Below, piece by piece: positions 25,704 to 35,147 of a DNA stretch of 52,438 nt. The notes below the pieces were generated by a model. It saw only the letters and a list, made by a program, of their open reading frames with translations, made no database searches and was not told where the DNA came from. Where the stretch lies: assembly GCA_022841665.1 (NCBI GenBank), contig JALHRB010000022.1, positions 1-52,438 of the forward strand. Direction: 5' to 3'. The position numbers and the translations under genes were made by a program. Source of the DNA: Pseudolabrys sp. (GTDB lineage: Bacteria; Pseudomonadota; Alphaproteobacteria; Rhizobiales; Xanthobacteraceae). The first letter of the stretch is position 1; every line of letters starts with the position of its first letter.

Positions 25704-28427
25704 ATGCATGGGAAAATCGCCCGAATGAATGCGCCTTTCCCGGCTGTCAGCGCCGAATTCATCACCGACCTGTACCATCGCTACCTGCGCGATCCGGCGT
25801 CGGTCGATCCCGGCTGGCTCCCCTATTTCGACATGCTGTACGGCCAGCCTTCCAGCGGCGCGCCGGCGCTGCTGGAAGTAGCGGCCGCGCGGCTGATCGA
25901 GGCCTATCGCGCGCGCGGCCACTTCGCCGCGAAGCTCGATCCGCTAGCGCTGTGGGCGCCGCCGCTGCCGCCCGACCTTGCGCCGGCGGCGCACGGGCTC
26001 GCCGACGACGCGCTCGACACGCACGTGCAGGCGCCGGCCGCCTTCGGGCTCGAGCGCTGCACCTTGCGCGCGCTCGTGTCGCGCTTGCAGGCCGCCTATG
26101 CCGGCTCCATCGGCTTCGATTGCGCGCATGTCGAGGACGCCGCCGCGCGCGACTGGCTCTACCGCCAAGCCGAGCATGGGGCGCCGCCCGACGCCGCTGC
26201 GCGGCGCGCCGCCGCCAAGAGCGTGATCGAGGCCGACGACTTCGAGAATTTCATGAACCGCCGCTTCGTCGGCAAGAAGCGCTTCGGCGCCGAGGGCGCG
26301 GAGGCGATGCTGCCGTGGTTCGACGCCGTGCTGGCGCGCAGCGCCGCGCTCGGCGTGCGCGACGTCGTGATCGGCGGCACCGCGCGCGGCCGCCTCAACG
26401 TGATGGCGAACGTGATCGGCAAGCCGCTCACCGCGCTGTTCTACGAGGTGAAGGGCAACCGCCCCTTCCCCGCCGACATCCGCGCCTCCGGCGACGTGCC
26501 CTATCATCTCGGCTATGCGGGCGAGCGCAGCTACGGCGACGCGACCGTGCGGCTCACTTATTGCCACAACCCCTCGCATCTCGAAGCCGTCGACGGCGTC
26601 GCGCTCGGCCGCGTGCGCGCGCGCCAGCGTCTGTTCGCCGGCGAAAGCGACGGCTGGCGCAACGTGCTCGGCATCACGGTGCACACCGACGCCGCCTTTG
26701 CCGGCCAGGGCGTGGTCGGCGAAATCCTGCAGATGAACCGCATCCCCTCCTACCGGACCGGCGGCTCGATCCGTCTCGTCGTCAACAACCAAGTCGGCTT
26801 CACCACCGATCCCGCGCACGGCCGCAGCTCGACCTTCTGCACCGACATCGCCAAGTCGGTCGGCGCGCCCGTGTTGCATGTGAACGCCGACGACATCGAC
26901 GCGGTCGTGCGCTGCGCGCAGATTGCCGCCGAGTACCGCGCCCGCTTCGCTTGCGACATCGTCGTCGATCTCGTCTGCTACCGGCGGCGCGGCCACAACG
27001 AGGTCGACGAGCCGAGCTTCACGCAGCCGGAAATGGTCCGGCGCATCGCCGCCCATCCGAAAGCACGCGACATCTATCTCGGCCGGCTGGCGCAGGAGAA
27101 CGTGCTCGACGCCGGCGAGGCGCAACGCCTGTCGCAGGACTACGGCGCACGGCTGGAAGTGTCCTATGCGGCGATTGAGAGTTTCAAGCCGAATTTTGCC
27201 GGCCCGCTCGCGCCTGCCGAGCGCACCGGCACGCCGGCAGCGGGCGAGCCGTCCACCGGCATCGCTGCCGACCGCCTGAAAGCAATCGGCCTGGCGCTGG
27301 CGCGGCCGCCGGCCGGCGTCGACGTCAATCCCAAGATCGTGCGCCAGCTCGGCGAGCGCGAGGCGGCGATCCGCGGCGGCGAGAATATCTCCTGGCCCTT
27401 CGCCGAGGCGCTGGCCTATGCCTCGCTCGCCTGCGACGGCGTGCCGGTGCGCGTGAGCGGGCAGGACACGCCGCGCGGCGCCTTCTCGCAGCGCCATTTC
27501 GTGCTGATCGACCAGACCACCGGCCAGCCTTGCGAGCCGCTCAACCAGGTGCAGCCGGGCCAGGCGCGTTGCGACGTCATCGGCAGCCCGCTCGCCGAAT
27601 ACGCCGTGCTGGGCTTCGAATACGGCTACTCGCTCGACGCCGCCGACAGCCTCACCGTCTGGGAGGCGCAGTTCGGCGATTTTGCCAACGTCGCGCAGGT
27701 CGTCATCGACCAGTTCATCGCCAGCGCGGACGACAAATGGCTGGAGCCGTCCGGCCTCACGCTGCTGCTGCCGCACGGGCTGGAGGGGCAAGGCCCCGAC
27801 CATTCCTCCGGCCGCATCGAGCGTTTCCTCCAGCTCTGCGCCGGCGGCAACCTGCGGGTGGCGAACTGCACCACGCCGGCGAACTTCTTCCATCTGTTGC
27901 GGTCGCAAGGCAAAGCGCGACCGCGGCGGCCGCTGGTCGTGTTCACGCCGAAATCGCTACTGCGCGACAAGCGCGTCGTCTCGCGCGCCGAGGACTTCAT
28001 CAACGGCACGAGCTTCAAGAGCGTGCTCGGCCCGGAGACCGTGATGGAGCCGGTGCGCCGGGTGGTCATCTGCAGCGGCAAGATTTACTATGACCTGTTC
28101 GAGACCATGAGCGAGCGCGGCATCGTCGACACCGCGGTGCTGCGGCTGGAACAGCTGCACCCCTTCCCCGAAGCGACGCTCAAGCGCGAGCTCGCGCGCT
28201 TCCCGGAGGCCGAGGTGGTCTGGTGCCAGGAAGAGCCGCAGAACATGGGCCCCTGGAGCTATCTCGACCGCCGGATCGAAAAGGTCTTGCGCGAGTTGGG
28301 CAATGAATGCGATTGGCCGCGCTGCGTCAGCCGCCCGGCCAATGCCTCGACCGCGATCGGCACCACCGCCGAGCATGAGGCCGACCAGCAAATGCTGGTG
28401 GACCGCGCCTTGAACGGTAAAGACTGA
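25704..28427 (+). CDS. sucA: 2-oxoglutarate dehydrogenase E1 component (thiamine diphosphate-dependent), stand-alone copy
   Basis: 907 residues, close to the usual E1o length. Visible family blocks: FITDLYHRYLRDPASVDPGW at the N-terminus, GGTARGRLNVMANVIGKP, LTYCHNPSHLEAVDGV, GQGVVGEILQMNRIPSYRTG, LVVNNQVGFTTDP and YRRRGHNEVDEPSFTQP (cofactor and metal binding), and the C-terminal WCQEEPQNMGPWSYLDRR. E1 decarboxylates a 2-oxo acid and passes the acyl group to an E2. No sucB or lpd follows; the molybdenum hydroxylase small subunit starts 15 bases later. The ATG at 25725 (MNAPFPAVSAEF) is an alternative start; neither has a strong ribosome site. It may be a second, specialised E1. Confidence 0.87.
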   Translation: MHGKIARMNAPFPAVSAEFITDLYHRYLRDPASVDPGWLPYFDMLYGQPSSGAPALLEVAAARLIEAYRARGHFAAKLDPLALWAPPLPPDLAPAAHGLADDALDTHVQAPAAFGLERCTLRALVSRLQAAYAGSIGFDCAHVEDAAARDWLYRQAEHGAPPDAAARRAAAKSVIEADDFENFMNRRFVGKKRFGAEGAEAMLPWFDAVLARSAALGVRDVVIGGTARGRLNVMANVIGKPLTALFYEVKGNRPFPADIRASGDVPYHLGYAGERSYGDATVRLTYCHNPSHLEAVDGVALGRVRARQRLFAGESDGWRNVLGITVHTDAAFAGQGVVGEILQMNRIPSYRTGGSIRLVVNNQVGFTTDPAHGRSSTFCTDIAKSVGAPVLHVNADDIDAVVRCAQIAAEYRARFACDIVVDLVCYRRRGHNEVDEPSFTQPEMVRRIAAHPKARDIYLGRLAQENVLDAGEAQRLSQDYGARLEVSYAAIESFKPNFAGPLAPAERTGTPAAGEPSTGIAADRLKAIGLALARPPAGVDVNPKIVRQLGEREAAIRGGENISWPFAEALAYASLACDGVPVRVSGQDTPRGAFSQRHFVLIDQTTGQPCEPLNQVQPGQARCDVIGSPLAEYAVLGFEYGYSLDAADSLTVWEAQFGDFANVAQVVIDQFIASADDKWLEPSGLTLLLPHGLEGQGPDHSSGRIERFLQLCAGGNLRVANCTTPANFFHLLRSQGKARPRRPLVVFTPKSLLRDKRVVSRAEDFINGTSFKSVLGPETVMEPVRRVVICSGKIYYDLFETMSERGIVDTAVLRLEQLHPFPEATLKRELARFPEAEVVWCQEEPQNMGPWSYLDRRIEKVLRELGNECDWPRCVSRPANASTAIGTTAEHEADQQMLVDRALNGKD

Positions 28428-28442
28428 GTGAGGCTTGAATAG

Positions 28443-28916
<474 letters not shown>

Positions 28917-28923
28917 GCCTTCG

Positions 28924-29727
28924 ATGTACGCGTTCGACTATCACCAGCCCAAGAGCGTCGACGAAGCGGCGCAAATGCTCGGCGCCAAGCCCGAGCCCAA
29001 GCTGCTCGCCGGCGGCATGAGCCTGCTGCCGACGCTGAAGCTGCGGCTGGCGCAGTACACGGACCTGGTCGACCTCTCGGCCATCGACAGCATCAAGGGC
29101 ATCGAGCGCGACGGCGACGCGCTGGTCATCGGCGCCATGACGCGCCATGTCGAGGTCGCCACCTCGGACACGGTGAAGCGCGCGATCCCGGCGCTGACCA
29201 CGCTGGCCGGCGGCATCGGCGATCCGCTGGTGCGCAACCGCGGCACCATGGGCGGCTCCATCGCCAATGCCGATCCCGCCGCCGACTACCCCTCCGCCGT
29301 GCTCGGCCTCGGCGCCACCGTCATCACCGACAAGCGCCAGATCGCCGGCGACGATTTCTTCAAGGGCCTGTTCGAGACGGCGCTCGAGCCGGGCGAGATC
29401 GTCATGGCCGTGCGCTACCCGGTTCCGCTACAGGCCGCCTATATAAAGTATCCCAACCCCGCCTCGCGCTTCGCGCTGGTCGGCGTGTTCGTGGCCAGGA
29501 CCGCCGCGGGCGTGCGCGTCGCGGTCACCGGCGCCGGGCCTTGCGTCTTCCGCCTGACCGACGCCGAGGCGCTGCTGGCGAAGAACTTCTCGGCCGCCGC
29601 GCTGGAGAATTTCACGGTCAAGCCCGACGGGCTCAACGCCGACATCCACGCCACCGCCGAATATCGCGCGCATGCCGTCGCGGTCATGCTCAAGCGCGCG
29701 GTCGCCGCCGCCGGAGGCAACACATGA
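28924..29727 (+). CDS. molybdenum hydroxylase FAD-binding medium subunit (CoxM-like)
   Basis: 267 residues. Two FAD-binding signatures are visible: LAGGMSLLPTLKLRLAQ near residue 31 and NRGTMGGSIANADPAADYP near residue 103. The C-terminal domain ends with the usual CO-dehydrogenase flavoprotein helix pattern (AYIKYPNPASRFALVGVF). It transfers electrons from the iron-sulfur subunit to the final acceptor. Its TGA overlaps the ATG of the large subunit gene. Confidence 0.93.
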   Translation: MYAFDYHQPKSVDEAAQMLGAKPEPKLLAGGMSLLPTLKLRLAQYTDLVDLSAIDSIKGIERDGDALVIGAMTRHVEVATSDTVKRAIPALTTLAGGIGDPLVRNRGTMGGSIANADPAADYPSAVLGLGATVITDKRQIAGDDFFKGLFETALEPGEIVMAVRYPVPLQAAYIKYPNPASRFALVGVFVARTAAGVRVAVTGAGPCVFRLTDAEALLAKNFSAAALENFTVKPDGLNADIHATAEYRAHAVAVMLKRAVAAAGGNT

Positions 29728-32096
29728 GCCACGCTGCATCCGGCGAAGGCATCGGCCAGCCGATCCGCCGGCGCGAGGACATGCGCCTGATCACCGGCAA
29801 GGGCCAGTTCAGCGACGACATGAATCTGCCCGGCCAGACCTATGCCGTCTTCCTCCGCGCGCCGCATGCGCATGCGCGCATCGGCGCCATCGACACCGCC
29901 GCCGCGCTCAAAATGCCGGGCGTTCTGGCCGTGCTCACCGGCAAGGACCTGCTGGCGGACGGGTTGAAGCCGATCCCGCACACGCCCCTGCTCGCCCATC
30001 CGGCCGAGATCATCCCGGAAAACACCGACGGCACGCCGGTCTTCACCGCGCCGCATTATCCGCTCGCGACCGACAAGGTGCGCTTCGTCGGCGAAGCGGT
30101 GGCCATCGTCGTCGCCACCTCCATTGCCGCCGCCAAGGACGGTGCCGAGGCGATCGCGATCGACTACGAGCCGCTGCCCGCGGTCACCGATACGGTCGCC
30201 GCCGCCGCGCCCGATGCGCCGCAATTGTGGGACCAGCATTCCAACGTCGCGCTCGACGCGCGGCTTGGTGACGCCGCCGCCACCGCGGCCGCCTTCAAGC
30301 GCGCCGCGCATGTGGTGAAGTTCAAGACCTGGGTGCAGCGCATCACCGGCGTGCCGATGGAGCCGCGCGCGGCGCTGAGCGAATACGATCCGCAAACCAA
30401 ACGCTATATGCTGCATGCCGGCAGCGGCGGCGCGGTGCGGCTGAAGAACGATCTCGCCACCGTGCTGGGCGTGCCGTCCGATGACGTGCGCGTGCTGATG
30501 TACGACGTCGGCGGCAATTTCGGCACGCGCGGCATGATCTATCCGGAGTTCGCCGCGGTCGCCTGGGCCGCGCGCCGCGTCGGCAAGCCGGTGAAATGGC
30601 TGTGCGAGCGGCACGAGGCCTTCCTGTGCGATTACCAGGGCCGCGACCTCGCCGTCGAAGCCGAGCTGGCGCTCGACAGGGACGGCACATTCCTCGCCAT
30701 GCGCGGCTCCAACATCGGCAATGCCGGCGCGCACACCACCAATTTCTCGCCGCTGCAGAAGGGCGTCGAGATCGCCTCCAGCATCTACCGCATGCCGGCG
30801 GCCGATTTCCGCGCCCGCGCGGTGCTGAGCAACACCGCCCCGACGCGGCCCTACCGCAGCGCCGGCCGTCCCGAGGTGATGTACGTCATGGAGCGGCTGA
30901 TCGATCTCGCCTGCCGCGACTTCGGCTTCGACCGCGTCGAGATCCGCCGCCGCAACCTGATCGCGCCGTCCGAGCTGCCATACACCAACCCCTTCGGCAT
31001 GACCTATGACAGCGGCCACTACCGGGAAGTGATGGACCGCGCGCTCAAGGAAGGCGACTGGGACGGCTTCCCCGCCCGCCGCGCCGAGGCGCGCGCGCGC
31101 GGCAAGTACCGCGGCATCGCGGTCGCCAATTACGTGGACACCGCCACCGGCCAGCCGCGCGAGCGCACCGACATCACCATCCGGCGCGACGGCGTCATCG
31201 ACGTCGTCATCGGCACGGTGTCGAACGGCCAGGGCCATGAGACCACTTTCGCGCAATGCATCAACGAATGGTTCGCGGTGCCGGTCGACAAGGTCAACAT
31301 CATCACGCACGACACCGACATCGTGAAGGTCGGCGGCGGCACCCATTCCGGCCGCGGCATGCGGCTGGCGAGCTACGTGATGAAGATCGCCTCCGACGAG
31401 ATCGTCGAGAAGGGCAAGCGCATCGCCGCGCATCTCTTGCAGGCGAAGCCGGCGGAGATCGACTTTACCGACGGGCACTTCCGCGTCACGGGCAGCAACC
31501 GCTCGGTCGGCCTGTTCGAGGTCGCCGCCGCGGCGCTCGACCAGAGCGACCTGCCCGGCGAGCTGCGCGGGCCGCTCACGGCCACCTGCGACAAGGTCGT
31601 CAAGGAAGCGGCCTTCCCCTACGGCGCGCATGTCTGCGAGGTCGAGATCGATCCCGTGATGGGCAATGTCGAGATCGTCAAGTACACCACGGTCGACGAC
31701 GTCGGCCGCGCGGTCAATCCGATGATCATCCACGGCCAGACGCACGGCGGCATCGCGCAGGGCGTCGGCCAGGCGCTGCTCGAGCACTGCGCCTACAACG
31801 CCGCCGACGGCCAGCTGATGTCCGGCTCGTTCATGGACTACGCCATGCCGCGCGCGGACGACTTCCCGTTCTTCGACACCTTCATCAGCGAGGTGCCGAT
31901 GCCCTCGCATCCGCTCGGCATCCGCCCCGCCGGCGAAGGCGGCACCTGTCCAGCGCTGGCGGTGACGGTGAACGCCATCGTCGACGCGCTCGCCGACCTC
32001 GGCGTGCGCCATGTCGAGATGCCGGCGACGCCCGAGCGCATCTGGCGCGCCATTAACGGCAAGAAAGACGTCTCGATCGCGAAGGCGGAAGGCTGA
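29724..32096 (+). CDS. molybdenum hydroxylase large subunit (CoxL-like, not form I CO dehydrogenase)
   Basis: 790 residues of the xanthine-dehydrogenase/CoxL family, starting MSHAASGEGIGQPIRRRED at an ATG overlapping the previous stop. GGNFGTRGM binds the pterin cofactor. The active-site loop reads PYRSAGRPE near residue 376, where form I CO dehydrogenase has AYxCSFR and form II-like proteins have AYRGAGR, so true CO oxidation is unlikely. The conserved catalytic Glu is in AGEGGTCP near residue 736. The substrate (an aldehyde, N-heterocycle or another compound) is unknown. Maturation genes (CoxDEF/XdhC-like) are not adjacent. Confidence 0.92.
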   Translation: MSHAASGEGIGQPIRRREDMRLITGKGQFSDDMNLPGQTYAVFLRAPHAHARIGAIDTAAALKMPGVLAVLTGKDLLADGLKPIPHTPLLAHPAEIIPENTDGTPVFTAPHYPLATDKVRFVGEAVAIVVATSIAAAKDGAEAIAIDYEPLPAVTDTVAAAAPDAPQLWDQHSNVALDARLGDAAATAAAFKRAAHVVKFKTWVQRITGVPMEPRAALSEYDPQTKRYMLHAGSGGAVRLKNDLATVLGVPSDDVRVLMYDVGGNFGTRGMIYPEFAAVAWAARRVGKPVKWLCERHEAFLCDYQGRDLAVEAELALDRDGTFLAMRGSNIGNAGAHTTNFSPLQKGVEIASSIYRMPAADFRARAVLSNTAPTRPYRSAGRPEVMYVMERLIDLACRDFGFDRVEIRRRNLIAPSELPYTNPFGMTYDSGHYREVMDRALKEGDWDGFPARRAEARARGKYRGIAVANYVDTATGQPRERTDITIRRDGVIDVVIGTVSNGQGHETTFAQCINEWFAVPVDKVNIITHDTDIVKVGGGTHSGRGMRLASYVMKIASDEIVEKGKRIAAHLLQAKPAEIDFTDGHFRVTGSNRSVGLFEVAAAALDQSDLPGELRGPLTATCDKVVKEAAFPYGAHVCEVEIDPVMGNVEIVKYTTVDDVGRAVNPMIIHGQTHGGIAQGVGQALLEHCAYNAADGQLMSGSFMDYAMPRADDFPFFDTFISEVPMPSHPLGIRPAGEGGTCPALAVTVNAIVDALADLGVRHVEMPATPERIWRAINGKKDVSIAKAEG

Positions 32097-32156
32097 TCCT
32101 TGCTCCTTCATTCTCTCCCTTGCGGGGAGGGTGAAGAAGGTGCGCGACGCCTCGGC

Positions 32157-32978
32157 CTAAAACCCGTACAGCCGCGCCGGATTGTCGACCAGAATGCGCT
32201 TGGCCTGCGCCTCGCTGCCGGCCCACGACGCCATCAGATTGAGCAGGAAGTGCGAGTCGGGATAGGCGCGGCCTTCCAGGTGCGGATGCGGCCAGTCGGT
32301 GCCCCAGACGCAGCGGTCGGGCGCGGTCTTGATCATGGTCTCGGCCTGCGTTCGGATGTCCTCATAGGGCGGGCCCGCCTTCGACACGCGGTAGCCGACC
32401 GTCTTCACCCAGCAGTGATCCTTCTCAATCAGCCGCAGCAGCGTCTTGAATTCGGGATTGTTGACGCCGCCGTCGAGCGCGAACTGCCCCATGTGGTCGA
32501 ACACCGCCGGCACCGGCAACGCCATGATGAGATCGGACAGCGCGACGAGCTGCGGCCCGCTGATCCAGAACTGCATGTGCCAGCCGAGCGGCGCGATGCG
32601 CTTGGCCAGTTTCTGGATCGCTTCCGGCGGCACGCCGGCTGAGGTCAGCGCATTGATGCGCACGCCGCGTGCGCCCTTGTCGTTCATCTCCTTGAGCTGC
32701 GCGTCGCTGAACGTGTCGTCCACCACCACCACCGCGCGGGCGCGCTTGGGACCGGCGGCGACGCACATGTCCATGGTGCAGGCATTATCCTTGCCGTAGA
32801 CGCTCGGCTGCACGATCACCATGCGCTCGAAGCCGAGGCTGGTAGAGAGCTTGGTATAGGCTTCGAGCGAAGCCTCGGGCGGGGTATAGGCGCGCTTCTC
32901 TGTGTAGGGATAACGCGCGGTCGGCCCGAAGATGTGCAGGTGGCAGTCGGTGGCCCCCGGCGGAACTTTCAGTGTCAC
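32157..32978 (-). CDS. amidohydrolase family protein (2-pyrone-4,6-dicarboxylate hydrolase-like)
   Basis: About 273 residues with a GTG start that overlaps the LysR stop (GTGA) and a GGAG site upstream. The TIM-barrel signature HxH is in TDCHLHIFGPTARYPY (His13, His15). The C-terminal CVWGTDWPHPHLEG gives the metal or catalytic Asp, followed by NPARLYGF, the family end motif. Members hydrolyse lactones or decarboxylate aromatic acids (LigI, ACMSD-like). It is translated with the LysR gene and converges with the molybdenum hydroxylase operon. The substrate is unknown. Confidence 0.88.
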   Translation of the reverse strand: MTLKVPPGATDCHLHIFGPTARYPYTEKRAYTPPEASLEAYTKLSTSLGFERMVIVQPSVYGKDNACTMDMCVAAGPKRARAVVVVDDTFSDAQLKEMNDKGARGVRINALTSAGVPPEAIQKLAKRIAPLGWHMQFWISGPQLVALSDLIMALPVPAVFDHMGQFALDGGVNNPEFKTLLRLIEKDHCWVKTVGYRVSKAGPPYEDIRTQAETMIKTAPDRCVWGTDWPHPHLEGRAYPDSHFLLNLMASWAGSEAQAKRILVDNPARLYGF

Positions 32979-33880
32979 GTCTTGCGCTCCAGTAGTTCGT
33001 TGACTTTGGTCTTGAGGATTCTCAGGAACATTTCCGCCGCGACCGACGGCGCGCGCGTCGAGGGCGACACCACCATCACTTCGCGCGGAATATCCGGCTC
33101 GACGATGCGCTGCGAGCGCAGCAGCCGCTGATGGACGAGATGCTTGACCGCCACCACCGGCAGGATGGTCGCCCAGTCGCTCTCGCGCACCAGTTCGAGC
33201 GTCGGGCCCATCGAGTCGAGCTCGATCTCCGGCTTCAGTGTGATGCCGTTCGACGCAAGGATGGAATCGACCAGCAGCCGCATGCCCTGCCGCTGCGTCG
33301 GCAGCACCAGTTTGTAGTCCTGCAAGCGGTGGCACGGGACGTCGGCCGGCAGGCGCTTGCCGGGCACATGGCGCGTGACCAGCACGAGATAATCGCGGAA
33401 CAGCGGCATGACCGCGGTGCGGCCGAGCGCGCCGATATTGTTCACCACCGCGAAGTCGAGCTTGCCGGAATGGAGCTGGTCGATCAGGCTGCCGCTGTAG
33501 CCCTCGACGATGACGAGGGTCACGTCGGGATAGCCGGCCTTGTACTCGGCCAGCACCGCGGGCAGCACGCTGTTGGCGACCGACGGCATCAACCCGATGG
33601 TCAGCTCGCCCGTGATCTTGCCGCTCGAGTCGCCGAGGTAGCGCTCGGCCTCGTAAACGTCGCCGAGGATCTTCTGGCAGTAGCCGTAAAAGGTGCGGCC
33701 GGTGTCGGTCGGCACCACGCCGCGCGAGGTGCGCTCGAACAGCCGCGTCTTGAAGGTGCGCTCGAGCCGGCTGATCTGCATGCTGAGCGCCGGCTGCACG
33801 ACGTTCAGTCTGCGCGCCGCTTTCGTGATGCTGCGCTCTTCGTAGAGCGCGACGAAGTACTCGATCTGACGCAAACGCAT
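32975..33880 (-). CDS. LysR-type transcriptional regulator
   Basis: 301 residues with the N-terminal helix-turn-helix (MRLRQIEYFVALYEE, SITKAARRLNVVQPALSMQI, RLFERTSRGVVPT) and the periplasmic-binding-like effector domain (ELTIGLMPSVANSVLP). Length and layout are standard. It is unusual in being upstream of, and overlapping, the amidohydrolase gene it may control, so it probably autoregulates the pair. About 215 gene-free bases separate it from the divergent gene at 34098 and may hold its binding site; no clear T-N11-A box was pinned down. Confidence 0.93.
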   Translation of the reverse strand: MRLRQIEYFVALYEERSITKAARRLNVVQPALSMQISRLERTFKTRLFERTSRGVVPTDTGRTFYGYCQKILGDVYEAERYLGDSSGKITGELTIGLMPSVANSVLPAVLAEYKAGYPDVTLVIVEGYSGSLIDQLHSGKLDFAVVNNIGALGRTAVMPLFRDYLVLVTRHVPGKRLPADVPCHRLQDYKLVLPTQRQGMRLLVDSILASNGITLKPEIELDSMGPTLELVRESDWATILPVVAVKHLVHQRLLRSQRIVEPDIPREVMVVSPSTRAPSVAAEMFLRILKTKVNELLERKT

Positions 33881-34097
33881 CGGTTACCGCCTCTTGCCCG
33901 GCACTTTATGTCAGCGCGCCGGTCCGTACAAATCGCAGCCCTAACATCGCCGGTTGTAGAAGCGCGCGCCGCGCGCGTCACCGCCCGGCGGGCTGATGGC
34001 TGCCATCAATCAAATCGAATGGCGGACGTGGTGAATGCGCCGTATCGTCCGGGCTGCAAAAGCCGTTTGAGGCGAAATTTCACGCGAGGACATGCGA

Positions 34098-34391
34098 ATG
34101 CCGAAAGCCTATTGGGTCGTCACCTATCGCTCGATCAAGAAGCCGGACGTCATGCCGGCCTACGCCAAGCTGGCTGGCCCCGCCATTGCGGCCGCCGGCG
34201 GCCGTTTTCTGGCGCGCGGCGTTCCGGTGAAGATGTACGAGATGGGCCAGATGGAACGCGTGGTGCTCATCGAATTCGACAGCGTCGCCCAGGCGATCGC
34301 GGCGCATGACTCGCCCGGCTACAAGGCCGCGCTCGAGGCGCTCGGCTCCGACAGCGTCGAGCGCGACGTGCGCATTGTCGAGGGCGCCTAG
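34098..34391 (+). CDS. DUF1330 family protein
   Basis: 97 residues from MPKAYWVVTYRSIKKP, the ATG 7 bases after GAGGA; an ATG two codons earlier is too close to that site. The ferredoxin-like pattern with LAGPAIAAAGGRFLARG and VLIEFDSVAQAIAAHDSPGY is characteristic of DUF1330/NIPSNAP-like small dimeric alpha+beta proteins. Divergent from the LysR gene and possibly part of its regulon. The biochemical role of the family is not established. Confidence 0.85.
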   Translation: MPKAYWVVTYRSIKKPDVMPAYAKLAGPAIAAAGGRFLARGVPVKMYEMGQMERVVLIEFDSVAQAIAAHDSPGYKAALEALGSDSVERDVRIVEGA

Positions 34392-34558
34392 CGGAACCCG
34401 CCAGCGGCTGCGGATGAGAGGTTGGGTTCTGGATAAGCCCTTGCGAGGCTTTCGTTTTTGGTAGCGGGGGCGCGCTACAGCCATTCGCCACAGTTGAAAA
34501 TACTGAGGTTTGAGGTTCGCGCCGTGGCGGCGTAGAACGAAAAAGCCCACCACTTAGG

Positions 34559-34578
34559 GCGGGGATTAGGGAGAGGGA
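34559..34578 (+). repeat. duplicated 20-base leader containing the ribosome site
   Basis: GCGGGGATTAGGGAGAGGGA lies just before the ATG at 34580 and is repeated exactly at 34776-34795 before the ATG at 34798. A diverged copy (GCGGGGCTTGGGAGAGGAAG) precedes the ATG at 35148. In the second copy the GGCGGGGATTAG part also encodes the C-terminus and stop of the first gene. Confidence 0.85.
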
Positions 34579-34579
34579 G

Positions 34580-34786
34580 ATGAAATTTTTCGTATGGTAC
34601 TCGACAGGCAAGTACGATCCGCCGGAGCTCAAAGAATTCGATGATGAAGCCGAGGTGCTGAAGCTTCTCCGTACCTATGCGGGCAACCCCTCATTCGAAT
34701 TCAAGGTCATCCAAGGTAGCGAGATCAAGTTCGAGCCGGTATCGGTTGCGACTGATTTTCGCCGCGCCGGTCAGGGCGGGGATTAG
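34580..34786 (+). CDS. small hypothetical protein 1 of the prophage-edge cassette
   Basis: 68 residues beginning MKFFVWYSTGKYDPPELKEF, with an ideal GGGAGAGGGAG site. Charged and probably globular (EFDDEAEVLKLLRTYAG). Base composition is less GC-rich than the chromosomal genes to the left. Its C-terminus GQGGD and stop are encoded by the second copy of the repeated leader. It does not match a family I recognise. Likely phage- or island-borne. Confidence 0.7.
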   Translation: MKFFVWYSTGKYDPPELKEFDDEAEVLKLLRTYAGNPSFEFKVIQGSEIKFEPVSVATDFRRAGQGGD

Positions 34787-34797
34787 GGAGAGGGAAG

Positions 34798-35127
34798 ATG
34801 CCCGAATTCAATCTGACCGATGAGCAGTGGTGCTTCCTCGATCTCCTGATGCGCGCCCGCGAAAAAGGAGCGCACCGGCTCAACCGCATGGAAATTCTGC
34901 ACTCGCCGTCACTGCCTCAACACGCGGCTTTGAAACTGACATTCGCCGCGCTGACCATGCCGAAAGAAATAGTGACCATGATCGGTCAACACGACTTCGC
35001 CATCACCGACGCCGGCGTCTCGCTCTACAATCTCCGCTTCGGCAAAGGGCAGAAGCCGGCAAAACCATCGCAGATCGCGGATCATGTTATTTGCCTGCCG
35101 GACCTTTCGCAATCGGCGCGGCAGTAG
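34798..35127 (+). CDS. small hypothetical protein 2 of the prophage-edge cassette
   Basis: 109 residues starting MPEFNLTDEQWCFLDLLMRA, preceded by the repeated leader with GGGAGAGGGA. The opening helix followed by LKLTFAALTMPKEIVTMIGQ and FAITDAGVSLYN looks like a winged-helix-type small protein (the ITDAG element resembles the wing strand of such folds), but this is only a pattern impression. Function unknown. It lies 11 bases after gene 1 on the same strand. Confidence 0.68.
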   Translation: MPEFNLTDEQWCFLDLLMRAREKGAHRLNRMEILHSPSLPQHAALKLTFAALTMPKEIVTMIGQHDFAITDAGVSLYNLRFGKGQKPAKPSQIADHVICLPDLSQSARQ

Positions 35128-35147
35128 GCGGGGCTTGGGAGAGGAAG

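Noticed and set aside
25944-27908. Long minus-strand frame opposite the sucA-like gene
   Set aside because: Composition is that of a shadow frame, and the + strand carries clear E1 motifs over the same bases.
29724-32096. Aerobic carbon monoxide dehydrogenase (coxL form I)
   Set aside because: The active-site loop lacks the diagnostic Cys-containing motif.
29439-32111. Long minus-strand frame opposite the molybdenum hydroxylase large subunit
   Set aside because: It is the antisense of well-supported coding sequence and shows no recognisable domain.
34392-34579. Additional gene between the DUF1330-like gene and the small cassette
   Set aside because: Frames are short, with no ribosome site or conserved pattern; only a hairpin and the tRNA-like fragment were seen.
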